Made by a program: the position numbers and the translations under genes
Part shown: positions 49,084 to 59,181 of the stretch, in pieces
How the letters are laid out: the number at the start of each line of letters is the position of its first letter
Position numbering within the stretch: position 1 is the stretch's first letter
Notes under the pieces: generated by a model
Seen by the model: only the letters and a program-made list of their open reading frames with translations
Databases searched by the model: none
What the model was told of the DNA's origin: nothing
From: Luzula sylvatica
Lineage: Eukaryota > Streptophyta > Magnoliopsida > Poales > Juncaceae
Reading direction: 5' to 3'
Assembly (NCBI GenBank): GCA_946800325.1
Contig: OX326958.1
Coordinates: 19,862,414 to 19,926,413, forward strand
Length of the DNA: 64,000 nucleotides

Positions 49084-49376
49084 CACTATGTCATATCAAT
49101 CTCGATGGTTGTGGATATGGAAGGCATTTCCATGACTTAAATATTATGAGGGATCATGCCATTGCATGTTTCTAAATTCGTGACATAATCCAATTATATC
49201 ACTATCACAAGATTTTCTATATGCATATGATTTTATATGGGAGTCTAATTATTCTAAATAATTATCTAATAATATGCTAGTATGATTGATGCCGATCAAA
49301 TCGATATAAAGAACTCAAAATTCCAAGTTGTGTAGCCAAAGTTATCACGAAAACAAAATCAGCAACCAGAAACCAG

Positions 49377-49882
49377 TCCGTTGTAACGCAACATAGTCCG
49401 TTACAACGGACCTCCAGTATACTTGGCACTCCGTTACAACGGAAGTCCAGTCCGTTACAACGCTATTTATTTCGGAGTTTGGCCAAATTTTGCCAGAAAC
49501 ATGTCCGTTACAACGCAACATAGGTCCGTTACAACGCTATTTTCTGCAAACCTTCGTCCAAATTTCCAGAGACCAGTCCGTTACAACGCAGCATTCAGTC
49601 CGTTGCAACGGACCAACTGCATAGAGCTCCGTTACAACGGACCCAGTCCGTTACAACGGACTCCAATAGACACCCTAGGCATCCCCGCAACCTCGTATCA
49701 GATACAAGGTCCGTTACAACGGACTCCAAGTCCGTTACAACGGAATATGCAGTTTTCACGGTCCTCCTCACACCCCCGCATCCTATACAGGGTCCGTTAC
49801 AACGGACACCAAGTCCGTTATAACGGAATATGTGTTTTTTCGAAAAATTCTCAATTTCCTATACAAGGTCCGTTATAACGGA
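49377..49882. repeat. Leader array of paired AACGG dyads, unit 1
   Basis: Seven pairs start at 49377/49397, 49430/49451, 49504/49525, 49577/49599, 49628/49647, 49710/49731 and 49793/49814, plus a single dyad at 49869. Typical members are TCCGTTACAACGGA and TCCGTTACAACGCA, with centres 19-22 bp apart. They lie 255-760 bases downstream of the primer-binding site, so they are transcribed. The 151-codon plus-strand frame here (49423-49878) repeats RYNG only because the dyads repeat. Confidence 0.9.
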
Positions 49883-50137
49883 CTATGCGATTTTTGAACT
49901 GCTGTTTTCGCTCGTTTCCAAAACGATCAATCATGAAATCTTTTCATGATTATTCCTAGATACTCTCAATCAACTATTGATCGATCTCTAGCGAATTTCA
50001 CTTGTGATTTTAATGGAATTTGACATTCTAAATATGTAACATCATGCAAACGGGTACGAACTTTGATAACCCGTGCGTATATCTAATATACGACTATGAT
50101 TCGACCCTCGAATCGATGGCGATCGCTCTGATACCAC

Positions 50138-51145
50138 TGTTGGGGAATATCCCCGGCCCCGGGCCCGCGCAGCGGATATGTAGGCCCGGTCCGGTTCCCC
50201 GATTCCCTAGATCACGCCATGACTTCGAGGGTACGATGCGAATAGAAGGATAGATCTATACCAGCGTGAAATTGATCACGCACGAAGGGTTGATCGCCGC
50301 CTTCTATCTCCTGTCACGTTGGTGACAATTCGCGCGTCCCATACCACGCGTCTTTCACCGTTCGTTGACCGTCTTCTCACTCCTTGAGTCGATCACAATC
50401 CAAGAGCCACAATTGTCGCTCCTCTACTTGTATCCACCGTGAGTCGCAAGACGTCGGTCGCGGATGCACCTGCCTAGACGATGCACCGGCGAACTTGCTC
50501 GATCTAATCGATTCTCTATTACTCGAGAAACTCCTTTCTCGATTTCTCTCTCTTCGCACCCTTTCACTCACTAAAGATCAAATCTGAATTTGCTCTTTTT
50601 CTTGTGTATATTGGGCAGAATAATCACTTGCTTAGAATGATTCAACTGAATTCCATGTTGAAGATGAGAGAGAAAATCCTATTTATACCTAATAGGATAA
50701 GGATTAGCCAAAAGGCATGTATATCCAATATACACCCTTTCACACAGAAAACTGTATGAACCTGTTCAGTATTCTGTCCAGACGAAATTGATAAATTTCT
50801 CTGACAGAAAATCAACCAACACGAAAGTTGTAGATAATCTTATTATCTACACAACCCAATTTGGCCCAGCCCAATTGGAGTTCGTATGCAAAAGTTATGA
50901 CTGTGTTACTAACTGTTTGTCATACTGTTGCACCCTTTTGGTATTTCACAGAAACGACACTTATACTTCGTTCATATGAAATATATTTCTATATGAAGGT
51001 TGTAGATAATCTCATTATCTATCTAACCCAATTTGAACCATTCTAATTGGATTTTCCCACTGAAAGTTATGGCCACGAATGTACGACTACATTCGTTTAT
51101 CCTTGTGTACACTTTTACGGTTGATCCGAAACTGTATTTCTTTCA
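50138..51145 (-). repeat. Array LTR 2 (shared middle LTR)
   Basis: This LTR serves as 5' LTR of the left unit and 3' LTR of the right unit. It has no target duplication of its own and is abutted by a primer-binding site on the left (50122-50136) and a polypurine tract on the right (51146). Confidence 0.95.
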
Positions 51146-52564
51146 GTCTCCCACTCAATTTCAGATCTACCTAAAAGGTACTCATGCATATCCAATACGC
51201 ACGATTTTAGAGAATATAGCTCGCGTATCAAATACCAAGCTATGCACATCCAATGTGCCGATTTTATGATCAAGCCCGACTTAGTACGACTCGTTGTGTG
51301 ACCATGTAGGTTCGACTTAACGATGGCAGTAGGTTGTTTCCAATGCCTACAAGCTCATGAGCGGGATCTAGTCACTCCATCATAGCTACCCATGTTAAAC
51401 GAAAAATGATTGTGATCATTGTGCCTATCTCGAATAGCGGTTACTAGTTCTCTTGTTTACGATATCCGTTAATCAAAAGGCATGGTAATAGTCATCCTTA
51501 TAATTTGATTAACTACACTTATTCCCCGATTCCGAGTTGAGTTAACAAATTTCAATCGATATTAACCATTAATATCATTGACCGTGGCCACGGTTTTCGT
51601 TAATCGACTCATCGAGCGGCGCCTAAGAGATATCTCTTCCTTTCGGAATAAACAATTCCTATCTTGGAGACTCACATTGAATTCCGTGTTTCGGACAATA
51701 CCCAATGATGACCCTTTTAACTCCCTGTTACGGTGAGCGTAAGATCATATCAAAGCATTGTGTTACGCACGTAACGCAATCAATGATCCCCTCAAGTATG
51801 AAGAATCTAAAACCCCATCCGTCGCAAGTCCATCTATAATGACTAAACCATGTCATGGTCTCGCGGCTTCGGTCATATCCAATACATGTAACCTAACATA
51901 TATCTACGTTCCCGATTCGACAAACTCCTTTGTCCCATGATTAGCAAAACATAATCATCTCCTCGGCAAACGTACTAGTGTACGCGTTCAGTCTATTCCC
52001 TTGTAATAGTAATGCTTCTCTCTTAAGCAAACTGACCCGCGACTAGGGATGTTTAGAAATGACACTTTAAGTGTGACGGTTTCGCTGCACATGGTCCTCA
52101 ACCATGTCGACGTCCACACAAGTTCAAATCAAGGTTCATGTAACAATCATATTACACAACCCAGCACACAGTTTTCATATAAGGTGAATGCATATTAATT
52201 TAAGTAAACAAAAATTTTAAAAGGGATGCATTCATATGGACTAAGTATTTGGGTGATACAACGTTTACCTATGGGTATCTCCATACCCATAACCTGCGAG
52301 GACTATCGTATTAGATAACTACACTCTACTCTCTTCTTCCTCCTCTAGGTATCTCCATACCCATAGTCATCGCATGACAGTCACGCGCGACTAGAGAGAG
52401 CGGTTTTGTAAACGGGTCCGCACGTTCCCGCTAGTGTTAATCTTCTGCAGGATTGGAACATTTCCAATACCTACGATCACATCGTTTCGCAAAATTTCAT
52501 GGATCAATGAAATTTTCTGAGTATTTGCTAGAAGTGGTTGTGACCTCGGCATTTTTGGCTTGTA

Positions 52565-52765
52565 CTATTGCGTTTCACGCAATAAACAACCATAAATCCG
52601 ATAACTCGTGGCTACGAGAGTTTGGTCATGTTTCCTTGATCCAAACCACTTCCTTTTGCGATTAATAACCGCAATATACTCGCCACCGTAAATAGAATCA
52701 TAAACTATTGGTCTTGTGGAACCTTTCCACATAACCGTGTTTTCATTTAAGCAAAACATGTACAC
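52565..52765 (-). pseudogene. Copia B RNase H fragment, unit 2
   Basis: The frame is identical to 45370-45570 in unit 1. Confidence 0.65.
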
Positions 52766-53400
52766 ACTTTGTGATCGAAAGTCGTGCTACATATTTGGAC
52801 GTGCTTAATCTTTGGAAACTGTTGTTGTTATAACTCTTTATAACCAACACGTCCTCCACACCATTATAGATAAAAATCCTGAATTCTTTCGCAAAGTATT
52901 CAAGGATAACATTCACCGCTATAAATACAGATTCCAATGGGTTTAAATATACATAACCATTATGTATATAAATGTATAACCATTATACATTCACAAGAGT
53001 TAGTCTTATGTAATAGAATTACATTCAAACTCATGTGATTCCCATGAATTTATTGATGGTAAATTAGACGACTTATGTGTACGACGTATAGCCACATACA
53101 TATCATGACAGATATAATAGATCCTAACATCAAATGTAAGGCATAATATTATTACTTTTCGCGCTGCTTGATGTCTCACATCGAGCCTTTGAAAATTTCT
53201 GTCATTCGACATTTTGATTTTAACTCCTCCAAGGAGTTTACATGTTGAAAACCAATTTCAACAATATGACGATATATGTGCTATAACATAGAACGAGGAA
53301 CTTCTTAGATCTATTCTATAGATCTTCACGCTTATTTCCTAAGCGGTCTCGCCTAAATCCTTTGTCGTTACAAGAAATATAATGCGGCTCCCACTAACCT

Positions 53401-53634
53401 TCATGTGTACACAAAGTTTTTATTCGTTCCGACAATTTTATAACAGTTTATAACATCGTCAAAACGAATATTCCAATTCCGAGAAGCTTTCTCTAATCCA
53501 TCATATGGATCGTTAAAGCGTGCATATCTTATTCCAATTCTTATGAATCGACAAAACCGTAAGGTTGTGTCAAGTACACATCCTTTAATAAAATTTCTGT
53601 TAAGAATATTCGGTTTTGACATCCATCTTGCCAC
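53401..53634 (-). pseudogene. Copia B reverse transcriptase fragment, unit 2
   Basis: This is the same fragment as 46206-46430. A one-base insertion near 53605 shifts the DVKTEFL start out of frame, the main coding difference between the two units. Confidence 0.7.
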
Positions 53635-55015
53635 ATCACATAGTCATAATACGCGATTATGGCAAGCATAATTTCGAGAATAGGAAAGCATGGCAACATG
53701 CGAAAACGTTTCTTCATAGTCCGACTATGAATTGCATGAAACTCTTCGCAAAAAGCCTCGCTTTATATATATATGCGTATTTCTATCCATGTAGGTTCTT
53801 CATCTTGAAAAACCTACTCATATTTCACGGGTCTAACCCAGAAAGTGATGAAATCAAGTTCTGAACTTGATAATTTACATGGATCGAATCTCAGATTTCA
53901 TACCATGTCATGTGGAATCAACTTTTCATAGCATCCTTGTAGGATATCGAATCATCATATGATTTCGATCTATCATCATTAGCCACGATAAATCCGTATT
54001 TACCGGCTTATGATATAGCCTACTTGATCTACGAAAAATTCCTTTGTGTGTTCGACTTGCGTTCATCAATTCTTGATGAAGCCATGTCAACTTTCATCGG
54101 TACAATGTTCATTTTCAGATCTCGAACTCTTTCGAGATTTATTCTACTCCCACTAGCCCGCATAGAGATAAATGACACCAAGTTCCAAACTTGTGCTCAT
54201 CTAGTCCTCCTCCAAGAAGGCATCTCTTCGAGCCACGAAAATCTCATTTTCATAGGGACGTTAGAACTAATACCCTTTAGTTTCCTTAAGGATAAACGAA
54301 CAATTTCCAGATTTGGGATTGAGTTTAACCGAAACAAATTTCGAAATATACTCACATCCTCAAATATGTACAAATGACAACTTCGGAACCATTCCGATCC
54401 ATATCTCATATGGCGTTTTTGTACCGATTAGAAGGTTTATGGTCAATATCTTATATGCAACCATTCATTAGTGCCGCTGTCTCAAGGGCGTATCCCCAAA
54501 ACATTTTTGGGAGATCCTATTGGCTTATCATTTATCGAACCATGTCCAACATGCGTTCATTTCCTCTTTTCGGACACATCTCAATGTTCCAAATGAAGAC
54601 AATCGTGAAACGATTCCACAATCATAAATGATCATCAATATTCATAACTCAAATATCGCCTCTTCGATCCTATCGAAAGGTTTAGCTCAAATACTCGCCT
54701 TCTCGATCCTATCGAAAAGCTTTGATTTTCTTGCTTAGTTGATTTCGTATTTCGTTTTTGAAACTCTTTGAACCTTTCAAAAGTCTCCGTTTCAGCACGC
54801 ATTAAAAAGATGTTTTCATATCTACTTTAACCGTCCATAAACGTAACAAAATACCGATAGCCTCCTCTTGCCTCGGAACTTATCGGAACATCATATGTAA
54901 ATATAATTTCCAATAATTCGTTGGATCTTTCTCCAACTTTGGAGAATGATGCCCTTTGTCGTCTTGCCTAATAAATAAGTATCACATTAATCAATCGAAT
55001 CTAATTCGAATGATT

Positions 55016-55465
55016 CTAGCAATCCATCATATGGAATCTAGATACGCGAATCTCGTTTATATGGCCAAGACGGCAATGCCAAAAGAAGCAATCAACTTCT
55101 AGGTTTAATCCTCCTCGGATTTCACCATTCTTTGAGTCACTAGTTTGGACAACTCCTTGTCCGAACTCTCTGATTGGAAAACATTTTCCCAAAATACCCT
55201 TAGACATACATTTCTTTCGATCCCGATTTTGAATTACAAGGACATCCACGCATCTTAATGCATTGGATTCCTCGGATACTCCAAGCATCTCCAATTCAAT
55301 TTTAAATCGCATCTCATGCAATTCAGGGATCGACTTATCTATCGAATGCATATGATATTCGGTCACAAAGATCAAATCTCGTACCATCAACACACGAGTG
55401 TTAATCAAAGACCCATAAGGCGTCTCAAAATTAACCTTCTCTTTGAGCCGCATTGAGTCATTCAA
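55016..55465 (-). pseudogene. Copia B GAG-pre-integrase fragment, unit 2
   Basis: This frame is identical in length and sequence to 47820-48269. The copy therefore carries the same inherited defects. Confidence 0.75.
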
Positions 55466-56572
55466 CGCGCTCTAGCTCTTGAAACTATTTCATGAGCGTT
55501 GTGTTTTACTTTCATATACACCCGAATTCTCAAAACAGTTTTGAGAAATTTGCGTCTATACATGCCACCACAAGGCACGTAATATTGTTCGATTCCTTCT
55601 TAAGTTTATCGAACCCGGCTTTCTCTAAAGCCAAAGCCTCGAGCCCCGAATCTACCATTTCCGTGTCCAACACGTTCCTTTAAGTCTAAGAACTATTCTT
55701 TGACTATCAAGGTGAATAACGATAATTCCGGCCCAAAAGCCATCTATCATATCGATCTAATCGATATATTTGGTGTTGCTTGAAAACATAATTCTAAACG
55801 GATGATGAAGATTAACTCCTAACCGTGCGTACTTAATCTATATGCTTATATGATGAATATATGATAGTGTTATTTTATCGAATCGATAACCCTCATACCG
55901 ATACGGGACTCCAAGTCCATAACACTCAAGACCCATATTTTACGATCCTCCCATAAGTGACTATGGCCGACAAATGAGATCTCGATATTTTAGGTAGGAT
56001 TATATCCAATCGCATCCAATGCGACTCTTGAACCGTTATAAGATTTCGGTGATGAATCGTATCCAATACAATTCCAGTTCCGTGTGTGCATCCTATCTAT
56101 GCCCCGAACTCCAATCGGATTGGCTTGGACGGTTAAGTCACAACCATATCCATCGTATCGTTCAATTGAACTACTCACGTGCCCGACTATGGCCTGAAAC
56201 CACGTGAATCCCCAATTAACGCTTACCACCCGCACCAATATATACAATAGTACGTGCCCGACTATGGCCTGAAACCACGCACTATGTCATATCAATCTCG
56301 ATGGTTGTGGATATGGAAGGCATTTCCATGACTTAAATATTATGAGGGATCATGCCATTGCATGTTTCTAAATTCGTGACATAATCCAATTATATCACTA
56401 TCACAAGATTTTCTATATGCATATGATTTTATATGGGAGTCTAATTATTCTAAATAATTATCTAATAATATGCTAGTATGATTGATGCCGATCAAATCGA
56501 TATAAAGAACTCAAAATTCCAAGTTGTGTAGCCAAAGTTATCACGAAAACAAAATCAGCAACCAGAAACCAG

Positions 56573-57078
56573 TCCGTTGTAACGCAACATAGTCCGTTAC
56601 AACGGACCTCCAGTATACTTGGCACTCCGTTACAACGGAAGTCCAGTCCGTTACAACGCTATTTATTTCGGAGTTTGGCCAAATTTTGCCAGAAACATGT
56701 CCGTTACAACGCAACATAGGTCCGTTACAACGCTATTTTCTGCAAACCTTCGTCCAAATTTCCAGAGACCAGTCCGTTACAACGCAACATTCAGTCCGTT
56801 GCAACGGACCAACTGCATAGAGCTCCGTTACAACGGACCCAGTCCGTTACAACGGACTCCAATAGACACCCTAGGCATCCCCGCAACCTCGTATCAGATA
56901 CAAGGTCCGTTACAACGGACTCCAAGTCCGTTACAACGGAATATGCAGTTTTCACGGTCCTCCTCACACCCCCGCATCCTATACAGGGTCCGTTACAACG
57001 GACACCAAGTCCGTTATAACGGAATATGTGTTTTTTCGAAAAATTCTCAATTTCCTATACAAGGTCCGTTATAACGGA
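56573..57078. repeat. Leader array of paired AACGG dyads, unit 2
   Basis: This is the same array as 49377-49882, shifted by 7196 bp, with one visible base difference (near 56786). Confidence 0.9.
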
Positions 57079-57333
57079 CTATGCGATTTTTGAACTGCTG
57101 TTTTCGCTCGTTTCCAAAACGATCAATCATGAAATCTTTTCATGATTATTCCTAGATACTCTCAATCAACTATTGATCGATCTCTAGCGAATTTCACTTG
57201 TGATTTTAATGGAATTTGACATTCTAAATATGTAACATCATGCAAACGGGTACGAACTTTGATAACCCGTGCGTATATCTAATATACGACTATGATTCGA
57301 CCCTCGAATCGATGGCGATCGCTCTGATACCAC

Positions 57334-58341
57334 TGTTGGGGAATATCCCCGGCCCCGGGCCCGCGCAGCGGATATGTAGGCCCGGTCCGGTTCCCCGATT
57401 CCCTAGATCACGCCATGACTTCGAGGGTACGATGCGAATAGAAGGATAGATCTATACCAGCGTGAAATTGATCACGCACGAAGGGTTGATCGCCGCCTTC
57501 TATCTCCTGTCACGTTGGTGACAATTCGCGCGTCCCATACCACGCGTCTTTCACCGTTCGTTGACCGTCTTCTCACTCCTTGAGTCGATCACAATCCAAG
57601 AGCCACAATTGTCGCTCCTCTACTTGTATCCACCGTGAGTCGCAAGACGTCGGTCGCGGATGCACCTGCCTAGACGATGCACCGGCGAACTTGCTCGATC
57701 TAATCGATTCTCTATTACTCGAGAAACTCCTTTCTCGATTTCTCTCTCTTCGCACCCTTTCACTCACTAAAGATCAAATCTGAATTTGCTCTTTTTCTTG
57801 TGTATATTGGGCAGAATAATCACTTGCTTAGAATGATTCAACTGAATTCCATGTTGAAGATGAGAGAGAAAATCCTATTTATACCTAATAGGATAAGGAT
57901 TAGCCAAAAGGCATGTATATCCAATATACACCCTTTCACACAGAAAACTGTATGAACCTGTTCAGTATTCTGTCCAGACGAAATTGATAAATTTCTCTGA
58001 CAGAAAATCAACCAACACGAAAGTTGTAGATAATCTTATTATCTACACAACCCAATTTGGCCCAGCCCAATTGGAGTTCGTATGCAAAAGTTATGACTGT
58101 TTTACTAACTGTTTGTCATACTGTTGCACCCTTTCGGTATTTCACAGAAACGACACTTATACTTCGTTCATATGAAATATATTTCTATATGAAGGTTGTA
58201 GATAATCTCATTATCTATCTAACCCAATTTGAACCATTCTAAGTGGATTTTCCCACTGAAAGTTATGGCCACGAATGTACGACTACATTCGTTTATCCTT
58301 GTGTACACTTTTAGGGTTGATCCGAAACTGTATTTCTTTCA
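57334..58341 (-). repeat. Array LTR 3 (rightmost, terminal 5' LTR)
   Basis: This LTR differs from LTR 1 at about three sites near its right end and is followed by the target duplication ATCGT. Confidence 0.95.
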
Positions 58342-58346
58342 ATCGT

Positions 58347-59181
58347 GTCCCTTCAAATCACGCCGTAAGGGAAAAAGGGGCCATCACATCCATTGAATGC
58401 AGTCGGTTGCATGTGGACGAAGAGTTATTACGACGAGTCCGTTCGAACGCACTTCTCAAGTGCGTTGGAACGCATTCATGTCTGAGAAAAGGCGCTATTT
58501 TGGGTTTTTAAGTTGTATCTGGGAAGTTGTTAAGTCCGTTCGAACGGACTCCTATGTGCGTTAGAACGCACACACAACTGAGAAGAGGCGCCAGAATATG
58601 AAACGGCGCGAGTGTAAGGGTTTGAAGTAGGTTCGCTGAATGAGGCATGTGCGTTCGAACGCATTAGTTTGTTCGTTCGAACGCACTGAACACTGTTGAC
58701 ACTAAGAGTCGGCGCCAAAGTATGATCCGGCGCCATAATCCTATAATTCATTTTTCCGTTCGGAACGCATTCAGTTGTACGTTCGAACGCACTTGATCCT
58801 GGGTAGGAAAATTAGATGGCGCCATAATTTAACTGTGACTTTGGATCTTATAGTTCAGTTGTCCGTTTCGAACGCATTTTAGTCCGTTCGACCGGACTTA
58901 AGGCTGTTAAGAGGGTATTTGGTGACTTCATTTGTCCGTTCCAAACGCACATGTTTTTCGTTCGAACGGACTGGTTCCTGAGATGTGATCACTGGACTGA
59001 AATCGTGATTTATTTACCGAGACAAGTGTTCTCATGTACTCCTCTATTAACACTTGTGATGAAGCTACATGAGACTCGACCAATTTTGGCTAGAATTTAA
59101 TTTAGCCCATTTCATATACTCCCCTTACATATTTGGCTTAAGGTGTGGGATACTAAGGAGTATAGTGTTTCAAGTTAGGGC
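58347..59181 (-). other. Spacer of the pol-less element between Gag and ORF2
   Basis: This is the right part of the spacer split by the array. No protein domain is visible, and none of the pol functions is present. It is largely made of dyad pairs and GGCGCC boxes, listed separately. Confidence 0.7.
58439..58970. repeat. Internal array of six dyad pairs with GGCGCC boxes
   Basis: Pairs start at 58439/58461, 58535/58557, 58650/58672, 58755/58778, 58862/58883 and 58935/58957. Their centres are 20.5-23 bp apart, and the pairs recur every 73-115 bp. GGCGCC-type boxes, mostly followed by A(A/T)A(G/A)T, stand between the pairs (near 58491, 58588, 58711, 58729, 58818). Core sequences match those in the LTR. 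Confidence 0.85.

Larger units (their letters stand above)
43951..50137 (-). mobile_element. Copia B internal region, unit 1
   Basis: From right to left this holds the primer-binding site (50122-50136, TGGTATCAGAGCGAT), a dyad-filled leader (49377-49882), a GAG-pre-integrase piece (48269-47820), broken integrase, an RT piece near 46430-46206 and an RNase H piece (45570-45370), then the polypurine tract (43951-43961, GAGTGGGAGAC). This is copia order. Stops interrupt all domains. Confidence 0.85.
51146..57333 (-). mobile_element. Copia B internal region, unit 2
   Basis: This is a near-perfect copy of unit 1 shifted by 7195-7196 bp, with the same stops. It carries the primer-binding site at 57318-57332, dyads at 56573-57078, GAG-pre-integrase piece at 55465-55016, RT piece at 53634-53401 and RNase H piece at 52765-52565. 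Confidence 0.85.
42943..58341 (-). mobile_element. Tandem copia array, LTR-internal-LTR-internal-LTR (copia family B)
   Basis: Three 1008-bp LTRs (42943-43950, 50138-51145, 57334-58341) separate two internal regions (43951-50137, 6187 bp; 51146-57333, 6188 bp). The period is 7195-7196 bp and the copies differ at only a handful of sites, including one inserted base near 53605. One target duplication, ATCGT, flanks the entire array (42938-42942 and 58342-58346). Thus one insertion was later duplicated by unequal recombination between LTRs, not by a second insertion. Each unit has a perfect tRNA-Met primer-binding site, polypurine tract and TATA box on the minus strand, but the pol genes are broken. 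An assembly duplication should be excluded. Confidence 0.93.

Noticed and set aside
49423..49878. 151-codon plus-strand frame with repeated RYNG
   Set aside because: It is antisense to the element and its repeats are translated dyads. The same happens in unit 2 (56619-57074).
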